Shown here one piece after another: positions 35,530-47,309 of a DNA stretch of 64,000 nucleotides. The notes beneath the pieces were generated by a model that worked only from the letters and a program-made list of their open reading frames with translations, searched no databases and was not told where the DNA came from. The first letter of the stretch is position 1. The number at the start of each line of letters is the position of its first letter. The DNA comes from Straminergon stramineum (taxonomy: Eukaryota > Streptophyta > Bryopsida > Hypnales > Calliergonaceae). The translations under genes and the position numbers were made by a program. The DNA is taken from contig OY987265.1 of NCBI GenBank assembly GCA_963920665.1, forward strand, positions 11,537,001 to 11,601,000, in the 5' to 3' direction.

Positions 35530-37575
35530 GAATGCCCGTAAAATTTACTTGTAATCTCTGGGCAGGCCGGGTTGATGGGGATGTCCCGTACTAATATACA
35601 GTTAATTACTGTTGATGTTGAATTGTTTATGATTGGTTTTTATCCAATCAGAGTCGACCACGTGGTTCCCGTCATTGGTAAATCACGTTAATTTAATTAG
35701 TGCAGGAGTTTGAATCGTCTTAGACCCTTGCACTAATTGGGATGAATGTTAAATGAAAGTAGTTGAACTAGTGTAGTTAATCATTTAGTTGAGTAGTAGA
35801 TGCAAATTGGATTCAGCTAACATTATTTACAAATGAGGCAAGGGTCTTTTGCATCTTTGGAAAGAGGCCCCATCTAGTAAACAAAATTTTCTTAAATGAC
35901 TCGTCAACCAACCCTAATCCTTGAATTAATTGATAACTTCCTTCCAAGCATCTAGTAAAGCATAATACCTTTCTAACATGGAGAGGACCATTGCTTGGTT
36001 ATACAATGTTAAAATCGGGGTTATGATGTTCTTAAACGTTGGATGGAAGTTCGATTTCAATGGGAGTTAGTGTTATTGTTGTTGGGTTCAATAAGTGAAT
36101 GAACTTCTTTTGTATTCTATGGTTGTGACCATGACAACCAATAATTAGGAGAGTCAATTTGTAAATTGGTCAAAATACTTGCTAACAACAATTTCAAATA
36201 TGATTTTAATTATTACTTCAAGTTGCTAAAAACAATCGTATGTCTAATAAAATTCCAAATATAATAGTCTTTTTTTCATTTTTGTATCTCTAAAAAAAAT
36301 TGAAAGATATTTTTGGTAAACTTTATCTCTAAAGAAACGGTGGGAGATTAATATTAAGCACAAATGTTCAAAAATTATTCATTTTAGGCACAAATATGCA
36401 AGAATCATTTTCACATCCCTTACATCTACATCACACCCTTGTATTTTATTGCAAGTGTGGACTCGATCTCTAACAAGTCCTTAGAAAAATATAGAAATGT
36501 ATGACTTATTTTTTACTATCAAATGACTAAATTGGGCTCATTATAATTTATATTTGGACTCAATAGGTCCTAAGTAATTTGATAAAGAAGGAAGAGAAAT
36601 GCAAAATTAACTTGTAAAGGTTTGTCTAGAAAGTTTGAATATGGTGTTTGTATGCATTTAACATGAAAAGTACGTAAATTGAGGTATTGATTATTGACAA
36701 GTTTGTATTCACATTGAAGTGGATCTGATGTCTAATGATACTCTCAATTTGAATCCAATTATTGCACCTCATACATGTCTTTAAAATAAATAAAAAGTTC
36801 ACACAATCAACATTTTTAATGTCATATTTGAGTTTGATATGGTTTAAATGTTGAAACTTTTGGTTTGGGACTCTTTTGGAAATACTCACCTTCAAGTTCA
36901 TTTCTACTTGATGGTAGTGGTGTATTACATTTCATACTTTGCTATTTCATTTACCTCATATATCCATTTTTTACACATACAATAAGGTGGGTACACTTAG
37001 AACCACCACATTTTGCTACTATGCCTAGTTCTTATTATTAGATTAGTATGATTTGCATATTTTCTTATTGACAACTGAAGGGAGGTTCCAACGCACCAAC
37101 AAATGTGACATTTGGATGCCATATGCAAAAGTTATAAAGGAAGAAAGTTTGGTTGTAATAAAACAATTTCTTCCATATATGTATATAAATGATTTGGAAG
37201 ATGTACACAAAGTGTAGAGTGATGGTGGTTTAGGGTTAGTAGCACATTTGAGGGTGCCTACCTTACTTAGTATTTGCTGAGCCTAGTTGGCTATCTATCT
37301 ACACCTTAAATGCAGAGTTTGTTTTGTTTTGTTTAATTGGTACAATGAGATCTCCTATATTGTACATCCATTGTTCATGTTCTTGGTAAAATTAGAAAGT
37401 CCTTTGCAAAGAGGGATGTACGGGCTTTGTTTCATGGTAGTTGTTTCTAAAATGTAAATGTTATTGAACTTCAATTTCTTTTATAAATTACTAAATTAAA
37501 AAACACTTTGATTTTGACTTTGACTGTGGCAATGGCACAAGGTTCACGCATAATGCTAAACCCATCTTACAAAGT
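35530..37575. other. AT-rich intergenic DNA
   Basis: No gene or clear element ends. 37310-37560 resembles 4650-4890, indicating an old dispersed repeat. Confidence 0.5.
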
Positions 37576-38071
37576 AGGCCCTGCTAGGTGAATTTTGTGT
37601 TCTCTAGTGTAATCGTCAAAAAAAAGCCTCCTATTTTGAGCCATGTTAATTCTATGTTTTTCACCTCCTATAGTTAATTTGGGGCCTTTGATTCCAAATA
37701 GAAATTTAAAATTTTCAAATTTTACTATGTGTGGCAAGTAAATAAAAAAATTCTTGCATTTTCCACAAGTGTAAATTCACCCTAAAAAGCCCACTTTGTA
37801 GGACATGTTTAGCATCCTACCAAGGACCAAGGAGGATTGACTCCCTCATTACCCCAACCAAGGGTAAATGTAAAAATAGTCCTCTATTTTGTGTCGCATC
37901 AATTTTTCATTTCTTCACCTCTCCGAACTAAATTGGGACCTTTGGCTGATTGCAAATATGAACTCAGAATTTACAAATTTGATCATGGATCGCAAATTTA
38001 AAAAATTCAGTGTTTTCTCCAGGGCTAAAATACAGGGGGCGATAAGGGGGGTCACTCCTCCCTCCTGCCAG
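37576..38071. mobile_element. Two adjacent family B MITEs
   Basis: A diverged copy (about 37576-37800) is followed by a better one (about 37826-38065) with ends GGATTGACTCCCTCATTACC and, inverted, GGAGGAGTGACCCCC. Both carry the family's internal words (CCTATTTTG..., GGGCCTTTGATT-type, ATCATG...GCAA). The two are in the same orientation. Confidence 0.6.
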
Positions 38072-38109
38072 GGCACACTAGTCTATCAATGGTACCTTAC
38101 CTTAATTCG

Positions 38110-38680
38110 TTTTTCTTTAATTTGAGGCTGGAAACTGGTATGAACTCAGATTCCCCCGGAGTTGCAAAAACCCGAGTTCATGGGGGGGACTCCAGTGGGG
38201 TCCACCACAGCCCTCCCCGCGCCCTCCCCGCGCAGGCTCTGTCCGTGCCAGCAGCGGAATGGCCACCCCGAAGGTGGGTGGGTCCCACTCCGAGAGGGCC
38301 GGGTCGGGCCGGGTCCCACGTATATCCCCAGCAATCCCCAGGACCAATGGAGCCGGCTTCCGTCCTTGGAGCGCGCCCTTCCACAAGCTGCGCCAGCCAC
38401 ATACTTTTGTGGACCCCACCAGTGCCCAGTCCCACTCCCCACCCCCCGATTGGTGGATCCCCTGCTCGATCTCCAGCTGATTCAGGCCCACGGGTCAGAC
38501 CAATGGCAGAGCGGTTTGGGATCCTGCGCATGTGGGTCACCCTCTCCAAGTGGCACGAATCTTCTGCGCTGGCAGGGCTAGCTGGGGCTCCCTAGTCCCC
38601 TTCTGCCCGCTGCTTCCCTGGGATTTTGAGGACCCCTGTCCTGATACCTGAAGCGGTCGGAGTTCGGGCAGTGCCCGGAT
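38110..38680. repeat. GC-rich island, partly shared with 23.5 kb
   Basis: 38160-38400 shares ordered words with 23540-23830 (GGTGGGTCCCAC, GCAATCCCCAGGACCAATGG, CCGTCCTTGGAG). Open frames occur on all strands because of GC content, but none resembles a protein. Probably a dispersed element fragment. Confidence 0.4.
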
Positions 38681-38787
38681 TAATAAAAAAATTCGGGGGC
38701 GGAACCAGCCAATGATTCGGATTTGGATTTGGATTAATAACCTACAGTAATAGGGCTGTAGGGGTACACGTGTTGTAGGGGAGACAA

Positions 38788-39067
38788 CCGGTTGTGACTA
38801 TAGTAGTACGACGAGCTGTTCGCGGGGTCAGCTCTGGAAATCGGGCAGCCTGGACAAAGCCGCCTGGACTGCCGCTGCTTCCCCCCCCGCAAGACTGACG
38901 CGCTGCTGCGACTGCCGCTGCCTCCCCTCCGGTTCAGATCCTACTTTTCCAGGCGACCTCCTAGTGGCCATGCTCGTCAACTTGATGCTCCCCACTACAG
39001 TAGTCGTCGTTGTTGCACTGGACCTGCTGCGCAAGTGAAGGAGAGCGATCGAAGCATGCCAAGTATG
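38788..39067 (+). repeat. GC-rich inverted repeat, arm 1
   Basis: It matches the reverse complement of 40009-40278 at roughly 85-90 percent by eye. On the plus strand both copies keep an open frame that ends ..MLVNLMLPTTVVVVVALDLL followed by RK and stop. The hydrophobic tail could be a membrane segment from a captured gene, but I recognise no family. Confidence 0.55.
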
Positions 39068-40008
39068 TACCTTATAGTTTTTGCTTGTTTAACTTTGTAA
39101 TGTCACGGGGTTTGCTGGTTTCAAACTTCAGAGATTGCAATTGCTCAAAGTGTCTTCTTTTAAGGTAAGCTTTTAACACATAATGAATGGCTCCTTCATA
39201 AAAATTTTACACATAATAAATTATAGTTTCTCGTAAAGCCTCCAGTTTGTGTGCGAGAGTTGTTGTTAGGTAAGTGTAAATGAGGTCTTCAGTCAAGGGC
39301 CAAGGGCTCCCACTCAATGCTTGTAAGTTCTTGGTCATGCTCACATTCTGTTTAATTGTGCACTAGGAAGAGAATTCACGATTTGCTTCCAAGCAACTTC
39401 ATCTCAGATAAGAAATTAGAAGTCATTCAAAAAAATGTGTAGAATGGAAGATCAATGCCAGTTGTGGACACTATGGGTTGCAATTAGATGTGAAAGTGTT
39501 ACCACTCAAAGCCATGAAGGAATACAAGTGCAGTAAGATATCAAAACTAGAAACAAAATTTCATGATTTAATTCTTATTAAAAATATTCTAGTGGCCAGC
39601 AACAACAGATCGGTCCTTTAGCTGGTACTACATGGAAACAGTGAAAGAAAATCTCTGAGTTCGATTTACTCTCAAAGATGAGCTAGGTGGATTCTTGATC
39701 AATCTAATATGAGGCTATGCATGAAATTCCGTATCATTTGTTTAAGAAAAAACCCAATTTGATCTTTGAATACCTGCACCATCAAGGCCGCATAGGACCA
39801 ATTTCTGGTGAAAAAAATCTTTGAAGTTTGATCTATTCACAAAAGACAAGTCGTGTGGATTCTTGATCGATCAGATTTGAGGCTAGCAATGCATGAGACT
39901 TGCCCTTGCAATGCATGAAATTCTATTTCACTTGTTTAAAAAAAAAAGTGATTTGATTTAAACATACCTGTGCCATCAAGGCCGAGCACAACTAGCTCTT
40001 AGTGATTC
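39068..40008. other. Loop between the GC-rich inverted repeats
   Basis: About 940 bp of AT-rich sequence. Two internal stretches around 39705-39790 and 39860-39980 are similar (GATTCTTGATC.ATC..AT.TGAGGCTA), a local direct duplication. No gene seen. Confidence 0.45.
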
Positions 40009-40278
40009 TTGGAATGCTTCGATTGCTCTCCTTCACTTGCGCAGCAGGTCTAGTGTAACAACGATGACTATTGTAGTGGGGAGCATCAAGTTGACGAGCA
40101 TGACGATGAGGAGGTCGCCTGGAAAAGTAGGATCTGAACAGGAGGAGAGGCAGCAACAGTTGTAGCAGCGCGTCAGTCTTGCAGGAGGGGAAGTAGCAAC
40201 AATCCAGGCGGCTTTGTCTAGGCTGCCCGATTTCCAAAGCTGACCCCACGAATGGCTTGTCGTACTACTATAGTCACA
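40009..40278 (-). repeat. GC-rich inverted repeat, arm 2
   Basis: Minus-strand partner of 38788-39067, with the same C-terminal frame (MLVNLMLPTTIVIVVTLDLL then RK and stop). The outer edge at GGTTGTGACTATAG is shared with arm 1. Confidence 0.55.
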
Positions 40279-40283
40279 ACCTA

Positions 40284-40674
40284 GGGAACCCATTCCTGAT
40301 CACTCCTCCATTGTGGCAGAGGAAGGTGTAATAATTTCAATCAAAAGGTGATTAACACGATTAATGCTAGCACAATTCCTAGCGTAGCTGTGGTGCATTA
40401 CGATTGGCTACAACACTCTCAATATTGAAAGCAACCCTTGTTGGATTTTGCAACTAGCCCTTGGTCAGAAATAGGAAGGTATGTATGACCAATATGGGGT
40501 GGAACAAAATCTTCACCTAAAAAATCATAGTAATTTTGTTTTGAGAAATAAAAATCTGAAAATTATGGAAATCTTATGAACTCTATTTTTGCACATGGGA
40601 AAATTTCCCACAGTTAAAAACTCCCTCACAGATAAATGTATTTGCTTAAGTGGTCAGAAATGGATTGCCTCCCC
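40284..40674. mobile_element. TA-target MITE, family M copy 2 (391 bp)
   Basis: TA occurs at 40282-40283 and 40675-40676. Ends are GGGAACCCATTCCTGATCAC and, inverted, GGGGAGGCAATCCATTTCTG. Size and the CTTAAGTGGT subterminal word match the other family M members. Confidence 0.6.
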
Positions 40675-40695
40675 TAACAGATAGGGTGAATTTGG

Positions 40696-41163
40696 CCAGG
40701 GAGGATTGGCGCCTTCATCAAGGGCAAATGTAAAAAAATTGCCCCATATTTTGTGCTATGTTTTTCTTGTATTTCTTTGCCTCTTAAACAAAATTTGGGC
40801 CTTTGATTGCAAATATGAATTCAAAATTTCCAATATTATCATGTGTTGTAAACAAAAAATCTCGATGTTATCCCTAAGGGTAGAACATGGGGTAATGAAG
40901 GGGGTAGGGGTCAATTCACCCCAATTGAGTGAATTGGGCTAGGGTAAATTAACCCCCTCATTGCCCCACGATTTACCTCTAGGGAAAATACTAGAATTTT
41001 TTATTTGCAATGCATGATAAAATTTGGAAAGTTTGAATTCATATTTGCAATTGAAGGCCCAAAGTTTATTGAAGAAGTACAAAAATACATAGCATAAAAT
41101 AGGAGGCAATTTTTTACATTTATCCTTGGCTAGAACAATAAAAGGGTCAATCTTCCTTGGTCA
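40696..41163. mobile_element. Two family B MITEs, tail to tail
   Basis: 40696-40923 is a forward copy and about 40936-41163 an inverted copy of the same element, separated by about a dozen bases. Both carry the GGATTG...CCCTCAT-type end and the TTGCAAATATGAATTCAAA centre. Together they form a near-palindrome of about 470 bp. Confidence 0.65.
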
Positions 41164-42752
41164 TGTTGTTTGTTGCAACTAGTGTTTGGGAAATTTTTGG
41201 AGCTCCTCAAACTGACTTTGTCCTTCCACAAAAAATGGAACATTTTTTTATAGTAATCACTGGTTACATCATCTCAATCATACAAAGTACCGATTTATTT
41301 CTTGCAATATCAATTTCTCACTGGCCAATTTCCTCCAAGTTGAAATTGGCGCTCACGAAATTGCTAAATCCATGTAATGTAATCAAATATTAAAAAAAAA
41401 TCTTGAATTGAAAATACTAATTAATATTGCATCTTTTGAAGGAATTAAACTTAGCATGGCCCTTAACCATTTGAAGGCCTAGGATCCTCTGAAGCTCATC
41501 CGCATAACGGAGTTGAGAATAGTAATGAAAATTTTGTATGAAATCAAAAGAGTTTTGGAATCATATTTTTTACCCTCTTCAAATGGTTCTTCTAATGCCC
41601 TTCCAAGGTCTGAATTGGTATATAAATAAAATGTTTGTAGAATGAATGCTTGTAGGCATTGGGGTACAATATGTAACAATGACCTTATCAAGCCCCCCAA
41701 AGGAAAAGGGATTCATTATTTGAAAATGACCACTTTTTTTACTCATTGTACTTAGAAAATTATGATTAAGTTGAGGCTAGATTTATATCATTAGAATCAA
41801 TGAAAAGTATTGTATGTGTAGGTCCAACCAAAGAATTTGAAAAAACATACCCACCATATAACCTACTTCAATTTTTGTCAACAAAAATGTGACCCAATTT
41901 GGGCCTCTTGGTTTGGTTTTCAAGGGGCTAGAGATTCAAAATTGAAATTCTAAGCAATATTTCTCCAATCTTGAGCTTGAATTGACTGTTACAATATAAA
42001 TTGAATGTATTATAGAAATCATAAATCAAAGCAATGGAATTGCACAAGCATTTTCAATATACATTTTATCCTATTACCTAAATTCTTTAAAACTATTGAT
42101 GTTGTTGAACCTGCCCCTCCCCCCCCCCCCCCCTATTTGATACTTTGTTCTAGAAGGTTAATACCCAAGTATGACCCTCACCTTGCCTATATATCAGTCA
42201 ATACATATTATCCCATGACAACTAAAATCCACCAAGTGTTGAAAGAAGGTAGGTAAAGTATCCTTGAATTTATAGGGGGCATCAATTGATTTCCAACCCT
42301 ACTAATTAGTCCTTACGGTTTTGCATCTTTTATTTATAAAATGCAACTATTTTTTTTGCACTTCCATTGGCTAACTTTGAACGAGCTACCAACTTTTTTC
42401 CAATCATTGGTTGCAACATTTGCAACAACACCTCTTGTATGAGGATCATTTCACAATATGTGCTACATCCCCATATCTCTAAGGCCAACTTCAAGGCCAA
42501 AATTGAAATTTCTTGGGTTATAGAAGGCAATTAAAAAATATACTATGTAGAATTTGGGATTTTATAGTGTGAAGGTCAAAGTCCCAACTTTATATTTGAA
42601 ATTTTCTCTTGTCTAATATAGTATGGTGAATGTATATCATAATGTAAGTCAAAATGTCAAAAGAATTATTTTGAGGACACTTTAAGTATGGAATTTGCAA
42701 TGGACATATTTGTTTACAAAATCAACCGATGAGGATACTTGATTTAGACATT
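41164..42752. other. AT-rich intergenic DNA with a poly-C run
   Basis: No gene. A C-rich run of about 20 bases (CCCCTCCC...) lies near 42115-42133. 42100-42260 and 43200-43330 share diverged wording, indicating a repeat. Confidence 0.45.
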
Positions 42753-42985
42753 AGATGAGATTTGGGCCAAATAGAAGACTTCAAGTTCCTTGCAGTTCCT
42801 GACAACGGGGAACTCGTTGAACTGTGACACTGCAATAGTGCTAATGTTGTCGGGTATTGGCTATGTCAAAATTTATTTATTTATTTATTTTCAACTTTTT
42901 TTCAATTTCAACAAATTTTTGTCAAAATCAACAGAATAGTGATCGGATCAACGCAACCAAAACAACAAAAAAATTGAGTTTTCTA
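42753..42985. mobile_element. Family C MITE, truncated inverted copy
   Basis: It starts ACATTAGATGAGATTTGGGCC and carries GGGGAACTCGTTGAACTGTGACACTGC, the inverted right half of the 27.07 kb copy. The other terminus is missing. Confidence 0.5.
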
Positions 42986-44038
42986 GTAGTGGATGTTATT
43001 CCTAAAAAGTGACTTGGAAGATTTTTGTGTGTATATGATTGAATGTTGTGTTTTGTAGAGGGGTACCATTAGCTTTGATTTGGCTTTGTTGTCTAATCTC
43101 CACTAAAAAGGAGCTAGAATATAGGAGGCACCAACTTCTTCAAAATCCTAACCCCAAGTCTTGTATTTTAATAGCTAGGCCTTCATCCCCTAGGTTGATA
43201 GCCCCCCTTTGAAAAGTGGTACCATGTCAACCTTATCTAGGTATCTTGCCCCACCTTGGTATGAACCATTAATTACTATTTTATAGTAGCTAAAATTTGC
43301 CAAGTATTGAAAGGAGGTGGTTAAAACATACTTCAATTTTTTCCTTACACTAGTTCATTTTTGGCCTTCTAGCCTTGCCAAATTCGTTCGAGTTTTACAT
43401 CCTTTGTTTTTAAAATACAACTGTTTTTTTTCCCAATTCCACTGACTAACTTTGAACTAGCCTTTGTTTTTTCCCAATCATTGTCTCCCTTATGATTTTG
43501 CACTAGAAACAAGGGGTATCAATCAAAAACAACAATGGCAATTTGGGAACCAAAAATAAATCTCTTTTGCAATTCATGAATATTTTTGGAATTAGGATAC
43601 TAATTGTGTCAAAGGTAACTTATTCCCTACATGTTATAGACACATTAAGGTTTAGTGATCTAATTCTGACATGTCTAAGAGATTCACTCATTTGAATGTA
43701 AAAATCTTTGTATTATTATATTTTATGTCATAATTAAATAAATATTATAATTAGGTAATCTACATTATAAGCTAATGGTATTATTATGGTGAATGTACTT
43801 CTATCAAAAGAAGAAAAAATAATGAAGAATTGAAACTCATAAATAAAAGCACATTCAAAGATTCATACACATTTTGAGACCTATTATTAATTAATTAGGG
43901 AAAGATGATGTAGTCATGAAGACAATCAATGACTTTCATGATTGTACATTCAAAATGAAGAATGCACCTATTGGTTCATAAATTACATCATTTTTGGCAA
44001 AGTAACTTGATGATAGGCCTCATCCTTTTAGAGTTTAA
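42986..44038. other. AT-rich intergenic DNA
   Basis: No gene. The dispersed motif AATGCACCTATTGG occurs near 43960. Confidence 0.5.
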
Positions 44039-44601
44039 TTCCTAAAGGACCAAGCATTCAAAATTTGAAGAAAAGATGAACACAAACACATCCTATGCTT
44101 TCAAAAATGCATTTTTCCATCCATCAATTTTTGAACATTCTCGTGTTACTTCTTGAACATTTGTACGTGTAGAAATTGAAGGTTTTTCTTTACAAATCTT
44201 CTATAAATCAATAGGATATTGGTAGGTCTAGCCTCAAAAGTAACTTTTTGAATTCAAAAAATGACCCTTCAAAAATGACTTGAGTAAAATAATAAAGAAA
44301 AAACATTCAAAAATCATTATGATTAGAACTTAATATTTTGAACTTAGAGGTAAAAAATTCTTTTAGAAATCACAAATTTTAATCTAAAATTGATTCTAGA
44401 AGGAATTTTTAATTTTTGGCTTTAAATAATATTGAAAAATATTGGTTTGCATACTAGATGATCTAGTTGTATGGACATGATCTATGGATCATATTTTACA
44501 ACTATTGTTTGAAAGTTATCATGAAATTCTTTTTTTGAGTTAATCTTTACAATAAATCTATACAACCAAAGAAATTTAGACTATTCCCTAGTCCTTTAGG
44601 G
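44039..44601. mobile_element. TTAA-bounded piggyBac-like element T6 (563 bp)
   Basis: TTAA at 44035-44038, ATAA at 44602-44605 (one mutation). Ends are TTCCTAAAGGACC and, inverted, CCCTAAAGGAC. No transposase frame. Confidence 0.65.
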
Positions 44602-44682
44602 ATAAAACTATGCATTAAGGATTGCATTTGTTTTTAATAACATATTTCATAGTGTGATGCTAAATGTCTTAAACTACTTTAA

Positions 44683-45610
44683 CCCCTAAATGTATTTGAC
44701 TATGTTTTCACCAAAAACACTCCAAAACTATCATTTATAGTACAAATACCAAATTTTAGAAAAAAATACATTTTTGGAAAATCATGACTGTAAGATCTTG
44801 TAGTACGCTGGTTTCCAAAGATGTGGAAAATTTTTTAGAAATTTCCACTGTGTAGATTGCAAGATATTAGTGTTTAAATTGACAAAAAACCTTTTTTGGG
44901 CTATGCAGAAACCAGGGCAGCTTCACAAGGTCAAATCATTATGAAAAAATGTCCCAAGTGGTTGTAACTCTTTGGATTAATTCTTCAAGGCAAGTTTTCC
45001 ACATGCTAGAAAATTTTTAGATCATTTGGAATTGTACAACATATAAGAAAAAATTAGTAAGTAGAAAGAAGTAGAGAATGATTCAAAATACTAAATTGTT
45101 AACAATTTATTGACAAAATTGACAAATGTCAATCCCAATGGTTGTAATGTTGCAATAAAAAATCTACAACTAATTTTTTTAATTTTTTCCAAAAGAAATT
45201 GAATAAAGGTCTTCAAAATTTATTTTATAGTGGAGATTCCATAACTACCCACAAACTACCCACAACTAAAACTCTTCATAACTTTCATCTCACAAATCAA
45301 AATGGAATGATTCAAAGCTTTCCATGTATATAAAAATCTAGAAAAACAATTTCAAATTTTTATTTTAAAAAAAGTGATTTTTAAAGAAGTTTTTTTTGTT
45401 GCATGAGCTCTCCGCCGAGCAATGAAAACTACATATCATACAAAAGTTTTGATAACCATGTCTTCAAAAGTTATGAAAATTGTTGGGCCTTAAAGCTACT
45501 CCTAGGGCACATGTTGTGTGAAAATTTGAAAAAAAGAAGAAAAATTCCATTCGTAGTGAGCTGCCCAAAATCACTATGTTGCCCAAAAACACTGTTTGGT
45601 CCTTTAGGGG
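44683..45610. mobile_element. TTAA-bounded piggyBac-like element T7 (928 bp)
   Basis: TTAA at 44679-44682 and 45611-45614. Ends are CCCCTAAATGTATTTGAC and, inverted, CCCCTAAAGGACC. It is a near full-length relative of T9 (925 bp without its nested insertion) and T3. The module TAGATTGCAAGATATTAG lies near 44860. Confidence 0.8.
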
Positions 45611-45614
45611 TTAA

Positions 45615-46307
45615 TAATTTCTATTTTAGAGTAATTATTTTATGGGCAAACTTGTGCCATTTTTTTATAGAAGAAGAAAATTACTATGGCCATGAATGAA
45701 GATTTCTTTGGGGTACTAATGATGGACATAGGTGTCGAGCTTTTGAAACAAGGAGTGGATCCCTTGACCCGTAAGAGTTGGGGGGAGGTAGGTGTAGATT
45801 TTGAATGGTTTTGGAAAAATAAAAATTATGATATGAGTAGAATCTAGACATCAAGTCTTCATTCTTGCAAGTTTTTACTTTCTTCCCTTTCCTACATGAA
45901 TCCCTTCTAAACCTTGTACAATAATCATGAAGTGACCTTGCTAGTTGTATTGTTAAAAAATAGACAAAAATTGTTTTTCAACATACTTGAATGTACTTCA
46001 TCCATTCCTATAGCTTTGGTAGTAAGCTCTTGAAAACATATATAATCTAGATAGTGGATGTCAATTCTTGTAGGGATAAAAAATATTCTTGAAGTTTTAG
46101 TTAGGCAATTGAAAGTGTTCCAATTTCATTGATTCTATCATTTTAATGAATGTGAGTTTAACCTTGTAAGGACTTGGATCCCCATAACCAAAGTAGTTAA
46201 TGGTGCTAGTATGTGAGCCCAAGAATGGGAGCTTGTGAGCATTGAGCCTACAATATAGGTACATGTAATATAGATACCACACACTATAGAAGGTGTATGT
46301 ATAGTAA
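45615..46307. other. AT-rich intergenic DNA
   Basis: No gene or element terminus recognised. Confidence 0.45.
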
Positions 46308-46576
46308 ACATTAGATGTTTTTCAGTAGCTCTAGAAGGCCGTTTCAGGCTAGTTATCGTAGTAGTGAAGGAACAGCTGATTGTTGTCAACTGTCATAAAG
46401 ACTAAAAAAATATTTTTTTTTGCCTTGAAATTGAAAAAGAAGTCAAACAAAAATAAATTTAAATGACAAGGTTGCCTCCCGACCACATCAACACATTGAA
46501 GTAGCATAGTTCACTAAGTTCCCCACTATAGGGAACTTGTAGTCTTCTAATGGGGCCAAATTTCATCTAATGCACC
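46308..46576. mobile_element. Family C MITE copy 4
   Basis: The ends ACATTAGATG...TCTAGAAGGCCG and ...CTTCTAATGGGGCCAAATTTC with ATCTAATGC match the 27.07 kb copy, same orientation. The interior has CAGCTGATTG and TTCCCCACTATAGGGAA. Confidence 0.6.
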
Positions 46577-46783
46577 TATAATATGGGTATTTGTAACATA
46601 TATATACTATAATTATAGACTATTTCTATAGTATATACACCTATTACATATGTGTAGTATTTTAGGCTCATGGGCTCACACTCATGTGCTCACATAATAG
46701 CAACCCTCTCAAAGTAGTCACCGAAATGCATTGATTATTGCACCAATAGGTGTAGTAGTCCATGGAATCCTTCTAGTTTTTAA

Positions 46784-47156
46784 CCCCTAAATGATGAACT
46801 GGTCCCCATGGGGAAAAGGTGGGTTGAGAACTGTTCATTGTGCACTGACCGTGGGAGAGAAACACGTTCATGAACAGTACCAAAGAAAGGGGAACTCTCA
46901 TTGCCCTCATGAAAATTGTAGGAGGGCAGCCTACGACCTAACACCGTGCATGGGTATTTCCGTGTTCTGTCCTCCATGTCTATGCTCCCTAAAATTATGA
47001 ATGCATCTGAATGACAGTATTTTTGGCCCTCCAAGATGCAGCACGTCTCTACAATTGTGTTAAAAAAACAACGGTTGAAAAAATGCATTCCTACTTCCTT
47101 CAGATTACTTTCCTGTTATTCATGGGACGAAAAACGTCCGCATCGGTGTTTATGGG
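46784..47156. mobile_element. TTAA-bounded piggyBac-like element T8 (373 bp)
   Basis: TTAA at 46780-46783 and 47157-47160. Ends are CCCCTAAATGATGAACTGG and, inverted, CCCATAAACACCGATG. Less AT-rich than the other members. Confidence 0.7.
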
Positions 47157-47309
47157 TTAAAATGATTAATCAGTGTATCTTAGTTAAAAATTTGTGGAAG
47201 TGTGGGAGTTGAATAAAAATGTCAAAAAATAATAGATTTTCTTGAGTAGCACTTAGAATCCATGATATACATGGGTACACCCAAAATTGCACCTTGCCTA
47301 AGAGCATCA

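Noticed and set aside
42115..42133. Poly-C tract as a functional element
   Set aside because: Simple homopolymer slippage is sufficient; no associated structure.
44683..45614. CCCCTAAA/TTTAGGGG ends as interstitial telomere repeats
   Set aside because: Only a single unit occurs at each end, always next to TTAA and in inverted orientation, so element termini explain it better.
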